Shown: positions 17,137-25,218 of the stretch, piece by piece | Layout of the letters: every line of letters begins with the position of its first letter | How positions within the stretch are numbered: position 1 is the first letter of the stretch | Source of the DNA: Kerstersia similis | GTDB lineage: Bacteria; Pseudomonadota; Gammaproteobacteria; Burkholderiales; Burkholderiaceae_B | Assembly: GCF_965139615.1 (NCBI RefSeq) | Contig: NZ_CBCSIQ010000001.1 | Span: forward strand, 1 to 64,000 | Length of the DNA: 64,000 bases | Direction: 5' to 3' | Notes under the pieces: model-generated | What the model saw: the letters and a program-made list of their open reading frames with translations, nothing else | Database searches by the model: none | What the model was told of the DNA's origin: nothing | Translations under genes and position numbers: made by a program

Positions 17137-19809
17137 ATGTCCGATTTTCCTCACATCCTGCCCAGTATCGACATCCCGGCCCTGGCCGAGTTGCCGGCCG
17201 CCGGAACGCTGGTTCTGACCGTCAATAATCGTTGGGCGCGCCGCTTGACGCAGGCATTGGCCGAGGGGCTGCGCAGTACCCGGCAGGTCAGTGAGCTGCC
17301 CCATATTGTGCCGCTGGCTTCCTGGTACCGCGAAGCGGCCGAGAGCCTGGCGTTTGTGCCGGATGCCTGGCTGCCGGCGCACTGGCTGGATACCTTCGCA
17401 TCGGCCATGGTCTGGATGGATGTGATCCACGAAGCGGAAGCAGAGCGTCTGTTGATGGATGCCGCCCAGGCCGCCGCGCTGGCTCGTGATGCCGATGCGC
17501 TGCTCGATGAATGGCAGATCGAGGTGCTGGGCCCGGAGGAAACGGATGAATATCGCCGTTTTCTCGTGTGGCGCGCCGCTTATCTGGAAAAGCTGCGGGC
17601 GCTGGATGCGGAGGATGCCAATCAAGCCATTGTCCGGGTGCTGGAAGCCATGCGGCAGGGAGCGATCCGCTGGCCACGTGTGCTGGTCTTGGCTGGATTT
17701 ACCGAGCAGTCGCCGCGCCTGCAACGGATCCTGACCTTGGCGCGCGAAGCGGGCACCGAGTGCCTGGCGCTGACCGAAGCCCAGGCGGAGGCCGGGCAGG
17801 CCAGGCGGGTGATGGCGGTAGATCATGCGGCTGAGTGGCGCGAAGCGGCGGCCTGGGCTGCGCAACAGCTGGCTGCCAAACCGGAAGGGCGGTTTGCCAT
17901 CGTGGCTTCGGGCCTGGAGGCGGATGCGCCGCTGGCCCGGCGCGTGTTGGCGCGTGCCCTGCGGCCGCTGGATCCCGCTTTGCCTGAATCGGCCTGGTTC
18001 AATATTTCCGTGGCGCGGCCTTTGCCGCAATGGCCGGCCGTGCGTGCCGCCCTGGCCTGGTTGAACGCGGTGGCAGGCTGGGATGAGTACAACGGTGGTG
18101 CGGCGCCGGTGCTGGGGGCCGCCTTGCTGGCCGGGCATGTGGATTGGGATGGCCTGCGCTGGCCGCCTGCCGCCATGGATGCGCAGTGGCGCCGACGCGG
18201 CTGGAGTGTGATCAGTCCGGCCTATTGGAACAAGACCTTGCAGGAAGGCAGCCCCGCATTTGCCGCCCGCTGGGCTCAGGCCTGCGAGCGCTGGCGCGAA
18301 CCACAAGGCAGCGCCAGCGCGGCTGTCTGGGCTGCGGCCATCAGGCGTGTGCTGGATGCACTGGGCTTTCCGGGCCGGCAGGCCCTGGATAGCGTGAGCT
18401 ATCAGGTACTGGAAGCGTTTGGCGAAGCGCTGGCACGCTTTGCCGCCCTGGACCCCGTGGCCGGACGCCTGGGTGGCCGTATGGCCGTGGCCTTGCTGGA
18501 ACGTTTGGCGGACAGCATGCAGTTCCAGCCGCAGCGTGATTTCCGCGCGCGGCTGGATGTCCTGGGACTGCTGGAGGCCGAAGGGGGGCGTTGGGATGGC
18601 CTCTGGGTCATGGGGCTGACCGATGAGGTGTTACCGGCTTCTCCCAAACCCAATCCGCTGATTCCTGCGACCGCCCTGCGGCGTGCTGGGGCGCCCCGGG
18701 CAACAGCCAGCCGCGAGCGTGCCTGGGCTGCGCAGATCTATGAGGCCTTGTTGCGCGGCGCGCCCGAGGTGATATTCAGTCATGCCGAGCGGGAGGGCGA
18801 GCGGGAGTTGCGGCCATCCCCTTTCATTGCCGCCTTGCCCTTGGCGACACCGCAGGCGGGAGGGGGGGGGCTGCCTGCCTTGCAACTCGATGAGCTGGAT
18901 GATAGCCAAGGGCCGCCCTTGGCCGAAGGCGAAAGAGTGACCGGCGGGCTGGATGTGCTGGATACCCAGGCGCGCAATCCGCTCTGGGCATTTGTGCGGC
19001 ACAGGCTGGGCGGGCGGGAGCTGCCTGCCTATGAGCCGGTGGCAGGCATGAATGTGCGAGGCCAGTTCCTGCATGAAGCGCTGGAATTGCTGGGCCATAT
19101 GCTGCCGGATCAGGATAGCCTGCATGCCGCGCTGGCGGAGGGACGCCTGACGGCGCTGCTGGCCGAAATCGTGCAGCAGGCGGCAGAGGCGCATTTGGGC
19201 AGCTATGAACCGGCGCTGCGTGAACTGGAGTGCGAACGGGCTCGCGGCCTGTTGGCTGACTGGTGCGATGCGGAAGCGGCCAGGCCGCCCTTTGCCATTT
19301 ACCAGCGTGAGGAACGTTATCAGTGGGAGCATGGCCGACTGGCGCTCAATGCCCGGGTGGATCGTATCGACCAGCTGGGTGATGGCAGCTTGCTGATCAT
19401 CGACTACAAGACCGGCATGGGCGAGGCCTTTCCAGAAGCGGACTGGTCGCGCCAACGGCCGGTCAATCTGCAGTTGCCTTTCTATGCGGCCATCCTGGCG
19501 GCGCAGGCGGGGACGGCGGAAGTGGGCATCGCCGGCCTGATGCTGGCGCAGGTGCATGCCCGGCACATCCGCGCCAAAGGCTTGGGTGCGGAGGATCTGG
19601 GCATCAAGGGTGTGACGCCGGTCGAGGCAAGCAAAACCTTTGAGGGGCAGGATTGGCCGACAGTGCTGCGGCGCTGGGAGGCGGCCATCGGCACGCTGGC
19701 CGATGAGTTCGGGCGCGGCTATGCCGCCAATTTCGTCCTGCAGGCGCAGGACCTGGTGTATTGCGACGCGTTGCCGTTCCTCCGGCTGCAACGGGAGGAG
19801 GAAGCATGA
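17137..19809 (+). CDS. PD-(D/E)XK nuclease, AddB-like DNA repair protein
   Basis: This is the nuclease-bearing partner of the helicase encoded immediately downstream. The 890-residue protein has a degenerate helicase-like N-terminal region (LVLTVNNRWARRLTQAL takes the place of the Walker A loop) and a C-terminal PD-(D/E)XK nuclease around residues 737-762 (NARVDRIDQLGDGS and LLIIDYKTG). It matches the betaproteobacterial family often labelled 'probable DNA repair protein' and is functionally analogous to AddB. The start at 17137 (MSDFPHILPS) is preferred; an in-frame TTG 30 bases upstream is possible. The stop overlaps the next ATG by four bases. End-resection in double-strand-break repair is the likely role. 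Confidence 0.85.
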   Translation: MSDFPHILPSIDIPALAELPAAGTLVLTVNNRWARRLTQALAEGLRSTRQVSELPHIVPLASWYREAAESLAFVPDAWLPAHWLDTFASAMVWMDVIHEAEAERLLMDAAQAAALARDADALLDEWQIEVLGPEETDEYRRFLVWRAAYLEKLRALDAEDANQAIVRVLEAMRQGAIRWPRVLVLAGFTEQSPRLQRILTLAREAGTECLALTEAQAEAGQARRVMAVDHAAEWREAAAWAAQQLAAKPEGRFAIVASGLEADAPLARRVLARALRPLDPALPESAWFNISVARPLPQWPAVRAALAWLNAVAGWDEYNGGAAPVLGAALLAGHVDWDGLRWPPAAMDAQWRRRGWSVISPAYWNKTLQEGSPAFAARWAQACERWREPQGSASAAVWAAAIRRVLDALGFPGRQALDSVSYQVLEAFGEALARFAALDPVAGRLGGRMAVALLERLADSMQFQPQRDFRARLDVLGLLEAEGGRWDGLWVMGLTDEVLPASPKPNPLIPATALRRAGAPRATASRERAWAAQIYEALLRGAPEVIFSHAEREGERELRPSPFIAALPLATPQAGGGGLPALQLDELDDSQGPPLAEGERVTGGLDVLDTQARNPLWAFVRHRLGGRELPAYEPVAGMNVRGQFLHEALELLGHMLPDQDSLHAALAEGRLTALLAEIVQQAAEAHLGSYEPALRELECERARGLLADWCDAEAARPPFAIYQREERYQWEHGRLALNARVDRIDQLGDGSLLIIDYKTGMGEAFPEADWSRQRPVNLQLPFYAAILAAQAGTAEVGIAGLMLAQVHARHIRAKGLGAEDLGIKGVTPVEASKTFEGQDWPTVLRRWEAAIGTLADEFGRGYAANFVLQAQDLVYCDALPFLRLQREEEA

Positions 19810-22800
19810 GTACGATGCAACAGGGGTTTGATTTTGACCATTCCGATGACACCAGCCGTCCGGCAGCCCCGCCGCCGATGACGACGCCTGCGCTGAACCC
19901 GGCGTCGGTACGTGAACCGGCGGATGCACCCCAGCGCCGTCAGGCTTTGGATCCCACGCACTCCTTTGTGGTGCAGGCGCCAGCCGGCTCAGGCAAAACG
20001 GAGTTGCTGACGGATCGTATCCTCGCGTTGCTGGCAACGGTGGAACGTCCCGAGGAAATCGTCGCCATTACCTTTACCCGCCGCGCGGCGTCGGAAATGC
20101 ATGCGCGAGTGCTGGAGAAGTTGCGCCATGCGGCCAGCGCTATCGAGCCCGAGGCGCCGCATCTGCGCGCCAGCTGGCGTCTGGCCCGCCAGGCGCTGGC
20201 TCGTGATGCGGAAAAAGATTGGCAATTGCTCAAGCATCCGGCGCGGCTGGCCATTCAGACCATTGACTCCTTCTGCGCGCGGCTGGTACGCAGCATGCCC
20301 TGGCTCTCCGAGCTGGGCGGGATGCCGGGCATCGCAGAAAATGCGTGGAGCCATTACGAAGCGGCGGCGCTGGAAACACTGCGCATGGCGGATTCCGAGA
20401 CGTCTGTGCGGCGCCTGCTGGCCCATATGGATGTGGATGTCGCCGCCGCCGTGGAGGCCATCGCCAGCATGTTGGCGCAGCGCGATCAGTGGATGCCGTT
20501 GCTGCGTCATGGGCTGGATAGGGAAGGGCAGGAAGCGACACTGGCGCATTTTATCCATGCGGATATCGAAGCCGCCGCCAAGCGCTTGCCACTTGGTTGG
20601 GAAGAGGTGCTGGCGCCCGCTGCCAGACTGGCTGCTGCCAGCCTGGACGAAATCAGCCCGGATCACCGCCTGGCGCCGCTACGCGACTGGGTGCCGCCCT
20701 TGGGGCGATCGGTGGACGATGTGCAGGCCTGGGTGGCGCTGGCGGATCTGTTGCTGACCAGCGAGGGCAGGCCGCGCTCGCCCAGGGGGCTCAATAAGAA
20801 TCTCGGGTGCCCGCCCAAGAGCGTGCAGAAAGACATTCTGGGGGGCTGGCTGGAAGCGCAGGCGCAGGATGCAGCCTGGGCGCCTGCCCTGGCTGCGCTG
20901 CGTGAGTTGCCGCCGGCCCGTTTTTCCGATGCGCAGTGGGAAATCCTGGAGGCACAGTGGCGCGTACTGCGTTTGGCGGCGGCGCAATTGCGCGTGCGTT
21001 TCGCCCAGGAGGGAGAGGTCGATTTCACGGAAATCTCCCAGCGTGCCGAAGCCGCCCTGGGCTCTGCGGAGGATCCCGGAGAGCTGTTGCTGAAGCTGGA
21101 TGCGTCGATCCGGCATTTACTGATTGATGAGTTCCAGGACACCAGCCTGTCGCAGGTACGGCTGCTGGAAAAGCTGACGTCCGGCTGGATGCAGGCCGAT
21201 GGCCGTACGCTGTTCCTGGTGGGCGATCCGATGCAGTCGATCTATCGTTTTCGCAAGGCAGAAGTGGGATTGTTCCTGCAGGTACGGAAGAACGGAATCG
21301 GGGAGTTGCGCTTGGAATCCCTGAATCTGACTGACAATTTCCGTTCCCAGGCAGGGGTGGTGGAATGGGTGAACCAGCGCTTTGGCAGTTTGTTGCCTTC
21401 TCGTGAGGAAGAGACGGCTGAACTCGGCGCCGTGGCCTATACGCGCTCGGTGGCGTTCAACCCTGCCTTGCCGGGCCGGGCGGTACGTTTTCATGCCGCC
21501 TGGGGTAAACATGCGGCGCAAGCAGATACCGCAGCTTTGGCGGTGACGGAACGGCTGGTGCGCGAAGCCCTGGACGCCAGCGCGGGCAAACCGCAGACCG
21601 TGGCTGTGCTGGTGCGCGCCAGAACCCACCTGGGCGAGTTGGTGCGGGCGCTGACACGCGCCGGCATCGGTTGCCGGGCCGTAGAACTGGTACCGCTGGC
21701 GCAGCGGCATGTGGTAGCCGACTTGGTGCAGCTGGTGCGAGCGCTGGTGCATCCGGGAGACCGTCTGGCCTGGCTGGCGGTATTGCGGGCGCCTTGGTGC
21801 GGTTTGACATTGAATACCCTGGCTGCATTGTTCGGCAGCCGCCACGAGCGTCCGGTGCCGCAAGTTCTGAGGGAGTGCCTGGTGGCGCAACCCGATACGC
21901 CATTGGGTGCGGCAGTGGCGGCATTGCCGCCGCAGGAGCGCGACCGCCTGTTGCAAGTCGCGGCCATTTTGCTTGATGGCGGCAACGATAACGGTGCGCT
22001 CCCCTGGGCGGCCTGGGTGGAGGCGATCTGGCAGCGGCTCGGGGGGGCCCGGCTTTATGCCGGCAGCAGTGCGGCCGAGGATGCCGAGAGTGTGTTTGTG
22101 TTGCTGGAAAAGCTGGCGCCTTATGGGGAACTGGATGTCGCGGCGCTGGATGCCGCCCTGGCGCGCTTGTTCGCCTCAGGGCAGCCTGAGCCGGGAAGTG
22201 GCCCGGTCGTGGAAATCATGACCATGCACAAATCCAAGGGCTTGCAGTTCGATACGGTGATTCTTTATGGCCTGCACCGGGTGCCTCGGGCCGCTTCGAC
22301 GCCGCTCTTGAGTTTCGAGCATGTGGCGGGCAATGTCCTGTTCGGGCCGGCCAAGCCGCGCGCGCAGGTCGAGCCGGATCCTTTGTCGCGCTATATCGGC
22401 CGGCGTGAAAAGGTGCGCGGCGATTATGAAGTGGATCGACTGCTGTACGTGGCCGCCACGCGCGCGCGCCAGCGCCTGCATCTGGTCGGTAGTGTCATGC
22501 TGGATGACAGCGGGCAGTTGCGTCAGCCCGCCGGCAGCAGCTTGTTGGGACGTTTGTGGCCTTTGCTGGATGAGGCCGACAAAGCGGTTCCGGTGAGCTT
22601 GCCCGAAGCCGACGCCGGGCAGGATGGGGCGCAAGGGCTGCACGGCGCCATGCTGCAGCGCATTGCCCATGCAGATTTGCTGGCCTTGCCAGGAGCGGCG
22701 CCGACCCGGGAGCAAGATGCGGAAACGTCTGGCGGCCAGCCTGCGCCGGTAGGGGAGGGCGTGCAGTGGGGGGAAGCGGAGAGCCGTCAGGCAGCCATCG

Positions 22801-23303
22801 GTACATTGGTGCACGGCTGGTTGACGCGCCTGGGCCAGGATGGCCTGAATGAATGGCCGGAAGCGCGCTTGCGCAGCAGTCTGGGCATCATGGCGCGGCA
22901 GTTGACGCGGGCAGGGACGCGCACCATGCATGCAGCGCAAGACGCGGCCGAAGTCCTGGAAATCCTGTTGGCGACCTTGCGCAACGGGCGCGGCCGCTGG
23001 CTGCTGCAGCGTGCGGCGGCACGCCGGGAGTGGCCGCTGCTGGATGCCTCGGGCAAAGTATCCATACTGGATCTGGCCTTCGAGGACGATGGCACCTGGC
23101 TGATTGTCGATTACAAAACCGGCACGCCCTGGCCGGATGAGGATGAGGCTGCCTTTGCCCGCCGCATGCGAGGGCGCTACCAGCCCCAGATGAACCGTTA
23201 CCTTGATCAGGTGACGGCGCTTACCCGCAGTGCTGCGAAGGCTGCGCTGTACTTCCCAAGGCTCGATCTCTGGCTGGACATGGGCAGCGCACCGGCCCGT
23301 TGA
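19806..23303 (+). CDS. UvrD/RecB-type helicase-nuclease, AddA-like
   Basis: The 1165-residue protein carries SF1A helicase motifs: Walker A QAPAGSGKTEL (about 57-67), motif Ia ITFTRRAASEM, motif II LLIDEFQDTS (about 438-447), motif III LVGDPMQSIYRFR, motif V IMTMHKSKGLQFD (about 803-815) and motif VI YVAATRARQRL. A RecB-like nuclease lies at the C-terminus (ILDLAFEDDG and WLIVDYKTG near 1095). With the upstream gene it forms an AddAB-type double-strand-break repair complex carrying two nuclease domains. The start at 19806 overlaps the previous stop as ATGA; longer frames into the upstream gene are not needed. Confidence 0.9.
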   Translation: MSTMQQGFDFDHSDDTSRPAAPPPMTTPALNPASVREPADAPQRRQALDPTHSFVVQAPAGSGKTELLTDRILALLATVERPEEIVAITFTRRAASEMHARVLEKLRHAASAIEPEAPHLRASWRLARQALARDAEKDWQLLKHPARLAIQTIDSFCARLVRSMPWLSELGGMPGIAENAWSHYEAAALETLRMADSETSVRRLLAHMDVDVAAAVEAIASMLAQRDQWMPLLRHGLDREGQEATLAHFIHADIEAAAKRLPLGWEEVLAPAARLAAASLDEISPDHRLAPLRDWVPPLGRSVDDVQAWVALADLLLTSEGRPRSPRGLNKNLGCPPKSVQKDILGGWLEAQAQDAAWAPALAALRELPPARFSDAQWEILEAQWRVLRLAAAQLRVRFAQEGEVDFTEISQRAEAALGSAEDPGELLLKLDASIRHLLIDEFQDTSLSQVRLLEKLTSGWMQADGRTLFLVGDPMQSIYRFRKAEVGLFLQVRKNGIGELRLESLNLTDNFRSQAGVVEWVNQRFGSLLPSREEETAELGAVAYTRSVAFNPALPGRAVRFHAAWGKHAAQADTAALAVTERLVREALDASAGKPQTVAVLVRARTHLGELVRALTRAGIGCRAVELVPLAQRHVVADLVQLVRALVHPGDRLAWLAVLRAPWCGLTLNTLAALFGSRHERPVPQVLRECLVAQPDTPLGAAVAALPPQERDRLLQVAAILLDGGNDNGALPWAAWVEAIWQRLGGARLYAGSSAAEDAESVFVLLEKLAPYGELDVAALDAALARLFASGQPEPGSGPVVEIMTMHKSKGLQFDTVILYGLHRVPRAASTPLLSFEHVAGNVLFGPAKPRAQVEPDPLSRYIGRREKVRGDYEVDRLLYVAATRARQRLHLVGSVMLDDSGQLRQPAGSSLLGRLWPLLDEADKAVPVSLPEADAGQDGAQGLHGAMLQRIAHADLLALPGAAPTREQDAETSGGQPAPVGEGVQWGEAESRQAAIGTLVHGWLTRLGQDGLNEWPEARLRSSLGIMARQLTRAGTRTMHAAQDAAEVLEILLATLRNGRGRWLLQRAAARREWPLLDASGKVSILDLAFEDDGTWLIVDYKTGTPWPDEDEAAFARRMRGRYQPQMNRYLDQVTALTRSAAKAALYFPRLDLWLDMGSAPAR

Positions 23304-23316
23304 TGGCTTTCAATCG

Positions 23317-23350
23317 CCGGACGGCAGGCGCGCAAGGCGCTGCCGTCCGG
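23317..23350 (+). terminator. Hairpin after the AddA-like gene
   Basis: A GC-rich stem (CCGGACGGCAG at 23317-23327 with CTGCCGTCCGG at 23340-23350) starts 13 bases after the stop codon. No run of T follows, so it may act as a 3' stabiliser or a weak terminator. Confidence 0.45.
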
Positions 23351-23425
23351 CTGGGTTGTTGCGCGCATGCAGCGGCCGGCGGCAGTTGTTTTCTTTTGCT
23401 GAGAGGCCAGTTATGCTCCAATACT

Positions 23426-23444
23426 GAGATTGATTTACATTAAT
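23426..23444 (+). promoter_or_regulatory. Candidate Fur box before the ECF sigma gene
   Basis: The 19 bases GAGATTGATTTACATTAAT match the classical Fur consensus GATAATGATAATCATTATC at 12 positions and lie 43 bases before the sigma-factor ATG. The location fits iron repression of a FecI-type sigma gene. Confidence 0.6.
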
Positions 23445-23486
23445 TCGGTGCGGGAGCTTGCTTGCCGCCGCCGGCCAGGTATCTCC

Positions 23487-24020
23487 ATGACCTCTTCCGC
23501 CTCCAGTCTTGGGCAGGCTGCCACGCCGTCCTCGTCTTCCGATCTTCATAATCTATACCGGGATAATCATGTCTGGCTGGTAGCCTTGCTGCGTCGGCGT
23601 TTGCCGGATGCTTCCCAGGCTCAGGATCTGGCGCATGACACGTTTGAGCGCATCATGCGCGCCGATCTGGCCCAGGTGCTGAAAGCCCCGCGCGCCTATC
23701 TGACAACGGTCGCGCGCAATGTCCTGCTCAACCATGCCCGGCACGAGCGGATTGTGCAGGCGTATCAGGAATCCCTGCAAAGTCTGCCGGAGCCCCTGTC
23801 GCCTTCGCCGGAAGAGCAATTGATGGCAGTGCAGGCGCTGGAGCAGGCATGTGCCGTCCTGGATGGCCTGCCTGCGCGCACGCGCCTGATTTTCCTGATG
23901 TCCCAACTGGAAGGCCTGACCAGCACGGCCATAGCCGAGGAGCTGAACCTGAGCGTGAATGTCGTCAAGAAAGCCGTCGCGCAGGGGATCAAGCACTGCT
24001 ATTTCGCGATGTTGGGATAA
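23487..24020 (+). CDS. ECF sigma factor, FecI family
   Basis: The 177-residue protein has sigma region 2 (LYRDNHVWLVALLRRRL to ARNVLLNHAR, about 22-90) and region 4 (LDGLPARTRLIFLMSQLEGL to NVVKKAVAQGIKHC, about 125-172), with no extra domain. It is the first gene of a sigma / FecR / TonB-receptor unit and should direct transcription of the receptor when the ligand signal arrives. The ATG at 23487 is preferred to one 57 bases upstream, which would overlap the Fur box region. FecR starts 7 bases after its stop codon. Confidence 0.92.
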   Translation: MTSSASSLGQAATPSSSSDLHNLYRDNHVWLVALLRRRLPDASQAQDLAHDTFERIMRADLAQVLKAPRAYLTTVARNVLLNHARHERIVQAYQESLQSLPEPLSPSPEEQLMAVQALEQACAVLDGLPARTRLIFLMSQLEGLTSTAIAEELNLSVNVVKKAVAQGIKHCYFAMLG

Positions 24021-24026
24021 GTCGGC

Positions 24027-25118
24027 ATGACCCTACGAACAGGTACCGGAAGCGGGCGGCAGGCCGGAGCATCGGGCATGGGTCGCAGGACGGCGCCGCA
24101 GGCTGCCGGACTGGATGCCTGTACCGAAAACGCGGCGGGGGCGGTTCTGCCGATGAATGAAAAGCTGCTGGATCAGGCGATTGACTGGCTGTTGCGGGTG
24201 AATGACGATGCCAGCGGAGCGGCCGAAGCGGCCTGTCGGCGCTGGCGGGCCGAACACCCGGATCATGAACGTGCCTGGCAGGGGGTCGTCTCGGTGGGAG
24301 CACGCTTGCGCGGCAATACCTCCAGTCTGGCGCCACGCGCGGCCGTGCGGGTCTTGCACCAGGCGGGTGTGGGGCATGGCCGCCGCGCCGCGCTCAAGAC
24401 CTTGATGCTGGGCGGCGCGTTTGCACTGGGTGCCGGCGCAGTCTGGCATGGAACCCAATCGTGGCCGGCCTGGAATGCGGCCTATCGCACCGCCAAGGGG
24501 GAAACCCGCGAAATCATTCTGGCGGACGGAGCCAGTGTTTGGCTCAATACCGACACCGCGCTGGATATCACGGCGGATGAGGCTGGCCATAGTTTATGGT
24601 TGCAGCGCGGCGAGATACTGGTACAAACCGCCGCCAACCCAGCCTTGAAGCAGGCCATGTCCGTACATACCACTGCGGGTGTGATGCAGCCCCTGGGAAC
24701 GCGTTTCATGGCCCGTTTGCTGGATGATGGCGCCGCGACGCGTTTGAGCGTACTGGAAAAACGCGTGCGCGTGACCGGGCCCACCTTGCCGCAGGCGCAG
24801 GAGCTGGCCGCCGGGCAGCAACTGGATTTCGGGCTCAATGTCCAGCAGCAGGTTCAGCCCATCCAGGGGGATCCGGCGGCGTGGCAGCAAGGCATGCTGG
24901 CGGTCAGCCGGATGCGGCTCGATCGCTTCCTGGAAGAGTTGGCGCGCTATCGCAGCGGCATCATCCAGTGCGATCCCGATATCGCTCATCTGACGGTGAC
25001 AGGCGCTTTTCCCTTGCGCGACACCGATCTTATCCTGGACGCCCTGGCGCGGGATTTGTCGCTGCAGATACGGCGCGTGTCTCGCTACTGGGTACGTGTC
25101 CAACAAGAAAAAGTGTAA
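24027..25118 (+). CDS. FecR-family transmembrane sigma regulator
   Basis: The protein has the cytoplasmic DUF4880-type helix block (LDQAIDWLLRVNDDASGAAE, WRAEHPDHERAWQ, about 47-90), a membrane segment near 122-142 (LKTLMLGGAFALGAGAVW) and a periplasmic FecR domain (GETREIILADGASVWLNTDT onward), ending in a domain that contacts the N-terminal extension of the receptor. It relays receptor occupancy to the sigma factor. The start at 24027 gives 363 residues; the ATG at 24153 (MNEKLLDQAIDWLL) removes 42 poorly conserved residues and is a serious alternative. Confidence 0.9.
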   Translation: MTLRTGTGSGRQAGASGMGRRTAPQAAGLDACTENAAGAVLPMNEKLLDQAIDWLLRVNDDASGAAEAACRRWRAEHPDHERAWQGVVSVGARLRGNTSSLAPRAAVRVLHQAGVGHGRRAALKTLMLGGAFALGAGAVWHGTQSWPAWNAAYRTAKGETREIILADGASVWLNTDTALDITADEAGHSLWLQRGEILVQTAANPALKQAMSVHTTAGVMQPLGTRFMARLLDDGAATRLSVLEKRVRVTGPTLPQAQELAAGQQLDFGLNVQQQVQPIQGDPAAWQQGMLAVSRMRLDRFLEELARYRSGIIQCDPDIAHLTVTGAFPLRDTDLILDALARDLSLQIRRVSRYWVRVQQEKV

Positions 25119-25162
25119 CAACGAGGCGCTTTCTCATTTCTGAAGTGTTAACCCATATGTAA

Positions 25163-25192
25163 GCCCCACCGCGAGCATGGCTGCGGTGGGGC
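25163..25192 (+). terminator. Strong hairpin between fecR-like gene and receptor
   Basis: A 10-bp perfect GC stem (GCCCCACCGC at 25163-25172 with GCGGTGGGGC at 25183-25192, ten-base loop) sits 26 bases before the receptor ATG. No T run follows. It could limit read-through from the sigma/FecR operon or shape the receptor mRNA 5' end; a sigma-dependent receptor promoter would have to lie just upstream, at about 25100-25145. Confidence 0.4.
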
Positions 25193-25218
25193 CTGGTGAC
25201 CACTTTTCAGGAATGCCA

